Assembly (NCBI RefSeq): GCF_900496995.4
Contig: NW_024470326.1
Coordinates: 682,001 to 746,000, forward strand
DNA: 64,000 nt
Source of the DNA: Aquila chrysaetos chrysaetos
Taxonomy: Eukaryota; Chordata; Aves; Accipitriformes; Accipitridae
Direction: 5' to 3'
The notes under the pieces were generated by a model, which was not told where the DNA came from, made no database searches, and saw only the letters and a list, made by a program, of their open reading frames with translations. The position numbers and the translations under genes were made by a program. Positions 1-11,434 of this stretch are shown here, piece by piece. The first letter of the stretch is position 1. Each line of letters opens with the position of its first letter.

Positions 1-1560
1 TTTCGTCAGTCATAGCATCTCTGTGCTTCTCCATGGGTCTTTCTGATAACAGAAAGCTGCTGTGAGACAGGTTTGCATCCTGCAGGGCAGCTCACAGCTT
101 GGAAGGACGCTCTGAGGGTGACAGGCCGAGTGACCTAATGTGCTGGCATCTCTGTAAGGGAGAATCAGCTCTTCCCCAGCCCCACAGACAGCATTGAGCA
201 TATCCCCTCAGATGATAGGAAAGCTGGGAACACTTGTTCCCATGGACACAGCTGCATGGGAGGACCCACAAGATCAGTGTGTGACTCTGCAGCTGAAACT
301 CCCACCCCAGACAGCCTGACAGCAGAAACAAGGTAACAGTAACACAGACAAGTGGTAGAACCAAGGAAAAAAGAGTGATGGTCTGGCTCAGAGAGGCAAG
401 GGGAGAGGCAGCAGGGAAATCAGGAAAGAGTTACCCTTCCCAGCTGTGCATGCCACCTCCCAGGCACCAGCACAGCCAGGCAGTTGTTCTCAGTCCCTGT
501 GCTCTACTTCAGGAGGCTTCCTGTCAGACTGACTGATCCCTCAGAGTTACAGCTCCCGAGTCTCAGTTGAGCTGTTCAAGCATGACAGCTCCTTTTCCAT
601 TTCTCCTGAAAATTCGCCAAGACTAGGAAAGAGAAACCCAGGCTCTGGAAAGCTCCTTAAGTTTATAGAAATCCCCTGCTTTGAGCTTCCCCTTGAAAAG
701 TTGCCTTGAAATGTCCTGGGGATGATCTGGAGCTGTGAGCTGCCCTGACCCACACAGCACCCTCTTGTCAGCAGAAGGACCCTGCCCTGCTGGGGGTTGA
801 TTCTTCCACCCACAGCTTCTCCCCTGTCTGCTGTTACAGTTCCCAGGCAGGCTGAGTACTTACCCTGACCAGCGGCAGAGCCCCTGCCCCAGCACACAGC
901 CCCCTGGGGTGCAGGGGACCCTGCTCAGCAGGACAGCCCTGGGCACCCCTGGCTGCACACCCAGCTTCACACTCCGCAGCCATCCCCGGGTGAAGGCAGC
1001 TGACATGCCCTGTCCCTCTGAGGGTGCAGCAGGGAACCTCTGCTCCAAAGCGCGTCCTTTTTCTCTACACTGCACAAACTGTGAGAGTCCTCCTGGCAGA
1101 TCCCATAGGCTGTGGGATGTGCCAGCTCTAGGAGGTCATTCCAGGAACCACAGCTGCATTGCCCTGCAGCCAGAGACTTACCCTGTGAAGGGCTGTCAAG
1201 ATTTTCTCCAGGTCAGCTCTTCTCTATTCTCCCACCCCAGACTGCCTTTAACCTCTCTCTCTGCCTCACTCCTCTCCCCTCAGTGCCTGCAGGCAGTGCC
1301 CTCAGCCCTGCTGCGCTTTGCAGAGGAGCTGCTCCTGGGCAGAGCTGTCTCTCTGAAATGCTGCCTGCTTGCCAGGAGCTCCCTCCATGCCAGGAGCCCA
1401 GCCCAGCTCAGCAGCAGAGGACCAGCCCAAGGCAGCACTTTCTCTGCCCCTTGGGCTGCCTCCAGGAGTCCCTGGGGCTCCAGGGGAACCTGCTGGGAAA
1501 CAGGCTGAAGCAAACACTGATGTTCCCCTCCCTCAGCTGGGGAGAGACCCTTCTTTCAGC
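1..1560 (-). repeat. Segmental duplicon, 5'-flank module of an OR block, copy 0
   Basis: This stretch is highly similar to 45250-46860 on the same strand and to 32040-33650 on the opposite strand. In the other two copies the module lies just upstream of an olfactory-receptor pseudogene and points towards it. By that logic a further receptor copy should lie off the left edge on the minus strand. Several open frames run through it on both strands, but they are a by-product of GC-rich sequence and differ in length between copies, so I do not call a protein. Similarity fades near 1560. Confidence 0.75.
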
Positions 1561-2129
1561 AGTGACATTTCTCCTATCTAAAAGAGTGAGGTGCAAGAAT
1601 CACCTTTTCATTGTCTGGTCCTTAGAGAGGAAGCACATCACACTGGGGTGGCCATACCTGTTCGTACACTTTCAAACTTCTGGTTTTTCCTCTCCACCTC
1701 CCTTTACCTACTGCTTTGACAAGGTAGTCAAGAAAATTACCAAGAGTTTTCACAGTGGGCCTGTCAGTAGCCCCTTGTCATTCCTAGAGATTAACTTCAC
1801 CTCCACCAAAGGCCCTCAGGGGCAGCAGAGCCACCACTGAAAAAAACCCCATTCCCTGGCAGGGCTGCCCTTCCCTACCCTTCTTCTTTCTGTCCTTTGG
1901 GACAGCAGAGTTGCTCACTGTCTTGGCATCCAGTTTCAGCTTTATGTTTCCATCCACCAACCACTCCAGCAATGGCTCTGAAGCCAAGCCTTTGCAGACA
2001 CGGGGTCTTAGACGGTTGGACCAGCTTCCCAAAGACAAGTCAGAGACTGGCCTGGTGTTACAAGCTGAGGTGCTACAGCCCAAATGTGCACTGATGCCCT
2101 CAGCCAGGGGCATAACAAGGACGAGCTGG
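1561..2129. other. Intergenic stretch, no recognised gene
   Basis: The duplicon similarity has ended and clear CR1 similarity has not begun. I see no splice-framed or conserved coding frame, RNA gene or mobile-element end here. The open frames present are short and overlap on both strands. Confidence 0.5.
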
Positions 2130-3095
2130 AAGCCTGTGCTTTTTGACATCCTTAAAGGAACTGCCAAGGCATGGTGGGACAAGTGACACAGCTTGGTGGT
2201 GCTGCAATGGATGGGTACCGGTTCTCAGGAGAGACAGGCTGGAAGGATCAGGAGTGGGGGTTCCCTCAAAGTGAAGAAGTGCCTTGGATGTATGGAGCTC
2301 CTTACTGGGGCCAGGGAGAAGTTGGGGTCAGCCCTTGTGAGTGAGGGTCAGAGGAGGGGCAGTAAAGGTTGACATTGTGGTTGGAGTTGAGGAACCCACA
2401 GTCAGGGTGAGCAGTGGTCTTGGTCTTTTCTAAGCACCCCAAGGAAGTCTCTGGATGTAGAAGCCTGGGCCTCACTGGGGAGTTGAACGACCCTGGTATT
2501 TTCTGGAAGGGGAACACAGCAGCATGCAAACAGTCCGGCAGTTTCTGGAGTGTCTTGGGGGAACATCTTCACACAGCTGCCAGATGGGCCAACAAGGGTA
2601 ATGCAAACCCGGATCTGATACTTGCCAGCAAGGCAGAGCTGGCCAGGGAACTGAAGGTCAGTGTAAGCCTTTTCTGTCATGAAATGAAATAGTGAGGTCC
2701 CAGGTCCCGAGGGGAGTGAGGAAGAAAAATAGGTGACTGCAGATGCCAGACATTAAAGGACTAGACTTTGGCCTGTTCTGGGGAGTTTGGTGGGGTCTCA
2801 TGACCATCAGCGTTGAAAGGCAGCAGAGCTTCATACAGTGCTCTTCAAGGACAGCATCCTCCAAGCATGGAAATGACCTCTATCAAACTGAAACTTGAAA
2901 GTAAATTCAAGGCCACCATAACGAGCTGTATTTCCTTCAGGGACAGTTAAAGAAAAAACAAAGACAATAGTGATCACTGCTAAGGAGTAGTATAGGTAGA
3001 TCTGACATAGTTTGTGTGCTCTTTGTCTCAGTTATTACCAGCAAGGTCTCCAGGGCCTTGGTGCCTCAGGGCAGGACTCTAGAGGAAACCCAAGC
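2130..3095 (+). mobile_element. Old CR1 LINE fragment (endonuclease to start of RT domain)
   Basis: Around 2190 the sequence reads like the CR1 endonuclease region with its conserved Ala-Ala-Met-Asp-Gly-Tyr segment, but with stops and frame changes. The part at 2400-2690 matches 29400-29850 in inverse orientation, and 2840-3090 matches 30720-30960 in inverse orientation. Both of those lie in CR1-like sequence too. The element is a dead fragment. It continues after the inserted LTR (3329 to about 3395). Confidence 0.65.
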
Positions 3096-3328
3096 TGTAG
3101 CGTTGCTACACTATCAACGTGCCGCGAGTAGATCACTGGTCGGCCTGGACCAGGGAAGAGACAGATAACACACGTGGTTGTGAGCGTCAACTTCGTCTTT
3201 TATTGCGCAGTTAATTCCTTTTATACTAACAATGGTAGGTGGGGATTACTGATACGTCACAAGGAGGCGACGACTAGCCTTCTACCTTTCCGTGACATCG
3301 CGAGATCTTCTGAACGCCGTACCCTACA
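3096..3328 (-). mobile_element. Solo LTR of the ERV-C family
   Basis: On the minus strand it begins TGTAG and ends CTACA. It carries a TATAAAAG box followed about 18 bases later by AATAAA, a layout that implies a very short R region as in alpharetrovirus-like LTRs. It is flanked by the perfect 6-bp duplication CCAAGC. It is clearly related to the LTR pair at 12879-13108 and 18346-18575 but visibly more diverged. The surrounding CR1-like sequence continues across the insertion, which confirms a clean solo LTR left by recombination between the two LTRs of a former provirus. Confidence 0.9.
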
Positions 3329-3439
3329 CCAAGCAACGGTGGATAGGAATCAAATCAGGGGCTACTTGGGCAAACTCAAATGCTACCAGTCAAAGGGACC
3401 AAAAGTATAAATGTGTATTTGCATAGAGGGAGAGAAAAT

Positions 3440-5384
3440 TTTCATCAGCTTGCTAATCCATGTCCATGTCCATAGAGATTTGGATGAAAGAAAATAATCA
3501 AGGAATCTTGTTGCAATATGTGGATGATTTATTAATTGCAGCTGAGACAGAAGAACAATGCACAAAGGTAACTATTAGCCGTTTGAACTTTTTGGGAATC
3601 AGTGGATATCGAGTGTCAAAAGAAAAAGCCCAAATAAACCCAGAGAGAAGTAACTTATTTGGATTTTGAAATCCTGAAAGGGACAATTAGGAACTGAGAG
3701 AAAAGAGGCTATTTGTCGTCTCCCTTAACATAAGACTCTAAGTGAATTGCCAGCATTTCTGGGAATGGTTGGGTGGTGTCGCCTGTGGATTGCAAATTAT
3801 AGCTTGCTGGTCCGACCTTTATACGAGCAGCTCAAAAACTCAAACAATGGATTTATAGATTGGACTGATGCCAGGAAAGTTGCTTTCAAACAACTAAAAC
3901 AGGCTTTAATGGAAGCACCAGCCCTAGGCCTGCCAGATCTCACAAAGACATTTGAACTCTTTACTCATGAAAGAAAAGGTATAGCTCTGGGTGTCCTGGT
4001 CCAATATCTGGGACCAAGTCGGCGAGCTGTGGCCTACTTCTTGAAGCAATTAGACAATGTTTGCCTGGGATGGCCTGGTTGTTTGAGAGCCGTCGCTGCA
4101 ACTGTGCTATTGATCCAAGAAGCTCGCAAGTTTCAACCCTAGGACAGAGAATTACAGTGTATGTTCCCCACATGGTGATCACTGTGCTTGAACAGAAAGG
4201 GGGGCATTGGTTATCCTTAGTAGAATGCTGAAATACTAAGTGGTGTTGCTGGAGCAAGATGATGTTTACTTAAAAAATACTACTATCGTTAACCCTGCTG
4301 TGTTTTAACAACTGATCAAGTTGAAGGAGAACTGGAACGTGATTGGCTCCAGACAATTGAAGAAGTCTACTCCAGCCGACCAGATCTCCAAGATGCGCCA
4401 CTGGAAGAGACGGATTGGGAACTATATACCGAAGGAAGCAGTTTCATCCGTGATGGAAAACGCTTAACAGGATATGCGGCAACCACTACTGAGAAGGTAA
4501 TTGAATCATGAGCTTTGCCTTCAAATGTATCTGACCAAAAGGCTGAACTGATAGCTCTTACTTGAGCACTGGAACTAAGTCAAAGAAAGCGAGTCAACAT
4601 TTGGACAGACTCAAAGTATGCTTTTGGAGTAGGACATGCACATGGAGCAATAGGGAAAGAAAGAGGACTGTTATCTGCACAAGGAACCACCTTTCAGCAT
4701 GCAGAACAAATACTGAAATTGTTTAGAAGCCATTCAAAAGCCAGCAGCAGTCATGATAATGCACTGTAAAGCACGTCAGTCAGGTAGGACTGTCCCTGAA
4801 ACAGGTAACTGATTGGCTGATAGAGCTGCTAAAGATGCTGCAGAAAAGGCATCCTAGCACTAGTTCCAGAGAAAAGTGTAAATTTACCTAAAGATGCTCC
4901 AACTTATAATGAAAAAGATGAAGAATTAATTATTAAATTGCAGGCTAATAAAAATGAACCAGGATGGGCTGTAACACCAACAGGTCAAATAATAGTCCCA
5001 CCCGCAATAATGAGAGAATTGCCCGGGCTGAACATAACAAAGTACATTGCGGAACAGAAAACCTTGTTAAGCATTTACAAAAGTGTATTTTGAGTAGAGA
5101 TATGACAAAGATTATTTGAACAATTACAATGGGATGTGAATTTGTATACGCAATAATCCCCAAACCAGTAATAAGATTACCTTTGGAATTATGAAACAAG
5201 GAAATTCTCCAGGAGAATGCTGGCAAACTGATTTACAGAATTGCCCCGAAAAGAAGGATATCGATATATCCTAGTTCTCTTTGATACTTTCACTGGGTGG
5301 CCTGAGGCTTTCCCTTGCCGCACCAACAAAGCAAGAGAAGTAGTTAAAGTCTTGCTCAAAGAGATCATACCAAGATTTGGGGTC
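3440..5384 (+). pseudogene. ERV-A pol, part 1: RT palm/thumb, RNase H, start of integrase (gamma-like ERV)
   Basis: This is the surviving upstream part of a gammaretrovirus-like pol. Near 3520 the RT active-site motif YVDDLL is visible, and near 3750-3830 the RT thumb (FLGMVGWCR). RNase H lies at about 4420-4800 with a TDSKYAFG block, and the integrase core begins around 5241-5384 (LVLFDTFTGWPEAF). At least six stops or frame changes break it. The RT fingers, protease and gag are absent upstream, where the sequence abuts CR1 at about 3400-3440. The copy is interrupted at 5384 by the ERVL provirus and integrase coding resumes at 12563. It cannot encode a working enzyme. Confidence 0.85.
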
Positions 5385-5963
5385 TGTCCTAGTTTCAGCT
5401 GGGATAGAGTTAACTGTCTTCCTAGTAGCTGGTACGGTGCTATGTTTTGAGTTCAGTATGTGAAGAATGTTGATTACACTGATGTTTTCAGTTGCTGCTA
5501 GTAGTGTTTAGACTAATGTCAAGGATTTTTCAGCTTCTCATGCCCAGCCAGCGAGAAAGCTGGAGGGGCACAAGAAGTTGGCACAGGACACAGCCAGGGC
5601 ACCTGACCCAAACTGGCCAACAGGGTATTCCATACCATGGGACATCCCATCTAGTATAGGAACTGGGAAGTGGGGGCAGGGAATCGCCGCTGGGGGACTT
5701 GCTGGGTGCCGGTCGGCGGGTGGTGAGCAATTACACTATGCATCATTTGTACATTCCAATCCTTTCATTATTGCTGTTGTCATTTTATTAGTGTTATCAT
5801 TATCATTATTCGTTTCTTCTTTTCTGTTCTATTAAACTGTTCTTATCTCAACCCGTGGGTTTTGCTTCTTTTTCCCGATTTTCTCCCCCATCCCACTGGG
5901 TGGGGGGGGAGTGAGTGAGCGGCTGCATGGTGCTTAGTTGCTGGCTGGGGTTAAACCACGACA
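5385..5963 (+). repeat. ERV-B 5' LTR
   Basis: It starts TGTCCTAG and ends CCACGACA. An ATTAAA poly(A) signal is at 5831-5836. The opening sequence is the common avian ERVL LTR type. It is preceded by GGGTC, the left copy of the target duplication. Confidence 0.92.
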
Positions 5964-5971
5964 GTCCATTT

Positions 5972-5989
5972 TGGCGCCCAACGTGGGGC
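5972..5989 (+). promoter_or_regulatory. ERV-B primer-binding site, tRNA-Lys(1,2) type
   Basis: Eight bases after the LTR the sequence is TGGCGCCCAACGTGGGGC, a full 18-base complement to the 3' end of tRNA-Lys1,2. This is where minus-strand DNA synthesis would have started. Confidence 0.88.
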
Positions 5990-6084
5990 ACGAAGGGTTG
6001 AGATAACGACAAACCTGACCAGAGTTCGTTAAAACAAATTTGTTATAAGCATTCATTATATTGGTCTAATAGTCGCTGGTCATT

Positions 6085-6890
6085 ATGTTGATTTATGTGT
6101 TCTTAGAGTTGTTGCTCTGGTTTTTAAAGTTCTGTTATGTATCACCTCGCTTGCTGTATGTAGTCCCTCTTCTGCTGCTTATCATCCGTGGGAGGTGGAT
6201 TAAGGTTTTCGCTTTGATGTGTTGTATAACACTGGTTTACGGTATGATAAAATCATCAGTAGTGGAATTAATCCGGTATTTGCACTCAGCATTGTCACCT
6301 TTATACTGCGGGAGCCATCTGTGGGAAACTATTAATAATTATACCATTTACCTTTCCTCCTTGGAAAACCAGTCTATGAGTGGGATACCTTTCTTCCCCT
6401 CTCCTTTCTCCTTCAGTCCAGTTACAATGGTGTTTGGGAATTTTGAAAAATTTGAATCCTCTTGGGATGTTGATACCAGCACGGTCCTAGCCCTATTGCT
6501 GGGAATTAGCATGCTCCTGAATGTGGTTCAGCTTTTGTTTAAGGTTAAACAACTATTTAAGAAGATCACCCAGAGGTCTGCCCCGACGCCGGATAATTAT
6601 GAGTGGCAGGGTGTGTGGGGTAGTATGGGCAAGTACCTAGAAAAGTGGGCACCTCCAATGTTTTGGAAATTCACCCCTGAACAAGTGCAGAATCCAGAAG
6701 AACTAGTAAAATATTTGGAAAAGCTATGCTGTCACCCCGGCAGCTCCAGAGAGATACAAATCACTGCAACGTGCTGGGGCCTGGCCCATGCCTATCGAGC
6801 CCTGTTCGACACAACTCAGCACCCTCAAGGGGAAGAGAAGGTCTCTGGAGCTAACAACAAAGCGATGAGCACTGTGGTCACCCAAACCCC
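6085..6890 (+). pseudogene. ERV-B gag N-terminal part with predicted membrane segments
   Basis: The frame opens with an ATG about 95 bases after the primer site. Residues about 4-16, 24-34 and 40-55 are strongly hydrophobic, and a further segment at about 131-152 looks like another membrane span. A polar region with Trp and Pro follows (WAPPMFWKFTPEQVQ). The frame runs on to 7149, but from about 6890 the neighbouring frame carries the sequence that leads into gag, so a 1-base change probably broke the join. No ordinary retroviral matrix domain or myristoylation signal is visible. My reading is that this is the amino end of Gag in this avian ERVL lineage. It could instead be a separate small membrane protein. 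Confidence 0.6.
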
Positions 6891-7130
6891 CGGCAATGGG
6901 CGCTGCGGCCCCTCCAGCCCCGGCGACGAGCATTGCGGCCACCCAGACCTTGGTGACAGGCACCGTGACCCCTCCAGCCCTGGCAACGAGAACTGTGGCT
7001 ACCCAAACCTCAGCAACAGGCACTGCAGCCCCTCCAGCTGCGGCAACGAGCACTGCTGCTACCCAAACCTTGGCGACAGACGCTGCTACCCAAACCTTGG
7101 CGACAGACGCTGCGGTTATCCAAAACCCGG
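6885..7130 (+). repeat. Coding tandem repeat inside ERV-B gag
   Basis: About three 60-bp units are followed by two 27-bp units. In the frame that leads into gag they encode Ala-Thr-Gln-Thr rich repeats (for example TAATQTLATDA). The adjacent frame is also open and encodes Cys, Gly and Pro rich repeats. Both unit lengths are multiples of three, so copy-number change would not shift the frame. Confidence 0.8.
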
Positions 7131-8248
7131 CGAGCGATACTGCAACTGAACCAGCGGATCAACCTGCACCAGTATCAGTTGCCCCCGTACAGAAAAAGAA
7201 ATATAAAAAAATCAGCGCGCTTAGCAAAGGATGAAGGTGAACCAGGGTCATCACGGGAACAGGAGGAAGAGGCAGAACCAGAGGTAATAACCCGGTCCCT
7301 ATCCTTGAGTGAGCTGTGGGATATGCGAAAAGATTTTGGCCGCCGTATAGGTGAGCATATTATCACCTGGCTTCTCCGAGGCTGGGACAATGGGGCTAAT
7401 AGCTTGGAATTAGAAGGTAGGGAAGCCAAGCAGCTGGGATCGTTTGCCAGGGAAGGTGGCATTGACAAGGCAATTGGAAGAGGGACACAAGCCATCAGCC
7501 TCTGGAGGCGACTCTTGTCAAGTGTGAGGGAAAGGTACCCCTTTAAGGAAGATGTTATATGTCAATCAAGCAAGTGGACCACCATGGAAAAAGGTATCCA
7601 ATATCTGAGGGAACTAGCTGTGCTAGAGACGATTCATCATGACCCGGACACCCACAATTACCCAAGGATCCAGACGAAGTCCAATGCACACGACCCATGT
7701 GGCGGAAATTTGTACGGAACGCACCATCGTCCTATGCCAACTCACTGGCAACAATGACCTGGAAAGACGAAGAGGCACCGACAGTGGATGAAGTGGCTCG
7801 CCAACTCCGTCAATACGAAGAAAATCTCTCCTCCTCCCTACAAGCCTGCATTTCGGCTGTGCAGAAGCTGTCCGAGGATTTCCAGCAATTCAAAGAGGAT
7901 ATGTCTTATTGTCCACCTGTAAGGACCAATGTCTCAGCTATTAGGAGTGAGCGCTCCTCTGCCCGAGAGAGAGAATATAGAAGGTACACACCGCGAGGTG
8001 CCCTATGGTTTTACCTATGTGATCATGGAGAGGACATGAGGAAATGGGATGGAAAACCTACCTCGGTCCTAAATGCACGGGTACGTGAGCTGCGAGGAAA
8101 AAACACCACAAAAGGGGATTCTACTAGGAAAAATGCTGCTCCAGTTTCCAAACAGAGTAGAAGGGCTGATCTTATTTCTGATCCTCCTGAAGGGACTTCT
8201 GAGCCAATTTTACAAGAAGTGAATACCGGATACTCTGGCCAGAATTAG
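6896..8248 (+). pseudogene. ERV-B gag, capsid-like and C-terminal part
   Basis: Three overlapping frames together carry the gag body: the repeat section (6896-7234), a capsid-like section (7179-7690, with LSLSELWDMRKDFGRR and SVRERYPF) and a C-terminal section (7697-8248, with a charged, probably coiled-coil stretch). Frame changes lie near 7190-7235 and 7640-7695. I see no Cys-His zinc knuckle. The last section ends at a TAG (8246-8248), and the next codons continue in the same frame as pol. The copy is dead. Confidence 0.75.
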
Positions 8249-11200
8249 AGGGGCCCTGCCTCCAGCCAGGGGGACGAAAGGGATAACCGGGTCTATTGGA
8301 CTGTGTGGATTCGATGGCCTGGCACATTAGACCCACAGGAGTATAAGGCTCTAGTAGACACAGGCGCACAGTGCACTCTAATGCCATCAAGTTATAAAGG
8401 GGCAGAACCCATCTGTATTTCCGGTGTGACAGGGGGATCCCAAGAGTTAACTGTATTGGAAGCTGAAGTAAGCCTAACTGGGAATGAATGGCAGAAACAC
8501 CCCATTGTGACTGGTCCGGAGGCTCCGTGTATCCTTGGCATAGACTATCTCAGGAGAGGGTATTTTCAGGACCCGAAGGGGTATCGATGGGCTTTTGGTA
8601 CAGCTGCCTTGGAGACGGAGGGCACTGAACAGCTGTCTACCGTGCCTGGTCTCTCTCAAGACCCTTCGATTGTGCGGTTGCTGAGGGTTGAAGAACAACA
8701 AGTGCCAATTGCTACCACGACGGTGCACGGGCGGCAATATCGCACCAACCGAGACTCTCTGATTCCCATCCACAAGTTGATTCGCCAACTGGAGAGCCAA
8801 GGAGTGATCAGCAAAACTCGCTCACCCTTTCATAGTCCCATATGGCCAGTGCGAAAGTCTAACGGGGAGTGGAGACTAACAGTTGACTATCGTGGCCTGA
8901 ATGAAGTTACGCCACCGCTGAGTGCTGCCGTTCCAGATATGCTAGAACTTCAATACGAACTAGAGTCAAAGGCAGCCAAGTGGTATGCCACAATAGACAC
9001 TGCTAATGCATTTTTCTCCATTCCTTTGGCAGCGGAGTGTCATCCACAGTTTGCCTTTACTTGGAGGGGTGTCCAATACACTTGGAATTGATTGCCCCAG
9101 GGGTGGAAACAGCCCCACCATTTGCCATGGACTAATCCAGACTGCACTGGAAAAAGGTGAAGCTCCGGAACACCTGCAATACATTGATGACATCATTGTA
9201 TGGGGCAACACGGCAGAAGAAGTCTTTGAGAAAGGGAAGAAAATAGTCCAAATCCTTCTGAAAGCCCGTTTTGCCATAAAAGAAAGTAAGGTCAAGGGAC
9301 CCGCACAGGAGATCCAGTTTTTAGGAATAAAATGGCAAGATGGACGTCGTCAGATACCAATGGATGTGATCAACAAAATAGCAGCTATGTCTCCACCGAC
9401 TAATAAAAAGGAAACACAGGCTTTCTTGGGTGTTGTGGGTTTTTGGAGAATGCATATTCCAAATTACAGTCTGATTGTAAGCCCTCTCTATCAAGTGACC
9501 CAGAAGAAGAATGATTTTAAATGGGGCCCTGAGCAACAGCAAGCCTTCGAACAAATTAAACTGGAGATTGTTCATGCAGCAGCCCTTGGACCAGTCCGGG
9601 CAGGACAAGATGTTAAAAATGTGCTCTATACTGCAGCCGGGGAGAATGGCCCTACCTGGAGCCTCTGGCAGAAAGCACCTGGGGAGACCCGAGGTCGACC
9701 CCTGGGGTTTTGGAGTCGAGGATATCGAGGATCCGAGGCTCGCTATACTCCAACTGAAAAAGAGATATTGGCAGCATATGAAGGAGTTCGAGCTGCCTCA
9801 GAAGTGGTTGGTACTGAAACACAGCTCCTCTTAGCACCCCAACTGCCAGTGCTGGGCTGGATGTTCAAAGGGAGGGTCTCCTCTACACATCACGCGACTG
9901 ATGCCACGTGGAGTAAGTGGATTGCACTGATCACACAACGGGCTCGCGTAGGAAACCCCAGTCGCCCAGGAATTTTAGAAGTGATCACGGACTGGCCAGA
10001 AGGCAAAGATTTTGGAATGTCACCAGAGGAGGAGGTGACGCGTGCTGAAGAAGCCCCACTGTATAATAAACTGCCAGAAAATGAGAGGCAATATGCCCTG
10101 TCCACTGATGGGTCCTGTCGCATTGTGGGAAAGCATCGGAGGTGGAAGGCTGCTGTATGGAGTCCTACACGACAAGTGGCAGAAACTGCTGAAGGAGAAG
10201 GTGAATCGAGTCAGTTTGCAGAGGTGAAAGCCATCCAGCTAGCGTTAGACATTGCTGAAAGAGAAAAGTGGCCAGTGCTCTATTGCTATCCTGACTCATG
10301 GATGGTGGCAAATGCCCTGTGGGGTTGGTTACAGCAATGGAAGCAGAGCAACTGGCAGCGCAGAGGTAAACCCATTTGGGCTGCTGCGCTGTGGCAAGAT
10401 ATTGCGTCCCGGCTAGAGAATCTGGTTGTAAAAGTACGTCATGTAGATGCTCACGTACCCAAGAGTCGGCCACTGAAGAACATCAAAATAACCAACAGGT
10501 GGATCAGGCTGCCAAGATTGAAGTGTCTCAGGTGGACCTGGACTGGCAACATAAGGGTGAGCTATTTATGGCTCGATGGGCCCATGATGCTTCAGGCCAT
10601 CAGGGAAGAGATGCAACTTATAGATGGGCTCGTGACCAAGGGGTGGACTTGACCATGGACACTATTGCACAGGTTATCCATGAATGTGAAACATGTGCTG
10701 CAATTAAGCAAGCCAAACGGTTAAAGCCCCTGTGGTATGGAGGACGATGGCTGAAATATAAATTTGGGGAAGCCTGGCAGGTTGACTATATCACACTCCC
10801 ACAAACTCGCCAAGGCAAGCGCTATGTGCTCACAATGGTGGAAACAACCACCGGATGGCTGGAAACATATTCTGTACCCCATGCCACCGCCCGGAACACT
10901 GTCCTGGGCCTTGAAAAGCAGGTCTTGTGGCGACATGGCACCCCAGAGAGAATTGAGTCAGACAACGGGACTCATTTCCGAAACAACCTCATAGACACCT
11001 GGGCCAAAGAGCATGGCATTGAGTGGGTGTATCACATCCCCTATCATGCACCAGCCTCTGGGAAAATTGAGCGGTACAATGGACTGTTAAAGACTACATT
11101 GAGAGCAATGGGGGGTGGAACTTTCAAACATTGGGATACACATTTGGCAAAAGCCACCTGGTTAGTCAACACCAGAGGATCTGTCAATCGGGGTGGCCCT

Positions 11201-11434
11201 GCCCAGTCAGAATTTTTACGTACTGTAGAAGGGGATAAAGTCCCTGTAGTGCACACAAAAAATATGTTAGGGAAGACAGTCTGGGTTACTCCTGCCTCAG
11301 GCAAAGGTAAACCCATTCGTGGGATTGCTTTTGCTCAAGGGCCTGGGTGCACTTGGTGGGTGATGCGAAAAGATGGGGAAGTTCGATGTGTGCCTCAAGG
11401 GGATTTAATTTTAGGTGAGAATAGCCAGAATTAA
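8249..11434 (+). pseudogene. ERV-B pol: protease, RT, RNase H, integrase
   Basis: The aspartic protease motif ALVDTGAQCTL is near 8350. RT runs from about 8700 with YRGLNEVTPP, then the active site YIDDIIVWG near 9180. RNase H is near 10090-10330 (STDGSCRIV, FAEVKAIQLAL, YPDSW). Integrase is at 10520-11434, with a His/Cys zinc region (HDASGHQ, CETC) and core residues in QVDYITL, SDNGTHF and GKIERYNG. Disruptions are a TGA at 9089-9091, a likely 1-bp deletion a few bases later, and a frame change near 10466-10472. The frame then ends at 11434 with no dUTPase after it. Confidence 0.88.

Noticed and set aside
909-1508. Long plus-strand frame in the duplicon module (about 200 codons), with counterparts in the other two copies and an equally long antisense frame
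   Set aside because: Open on both strands because of GC-rich composition, lengths differ between copies, and no domain is recognisable. A non-coding exon role is more plausible.
5972-5989. tRNA-like sequence near the ERV primer sites
   Set aside because: Only the 18-base primer complement is present. No cloverleaf can be drawn, so it is not a tRNA gene.
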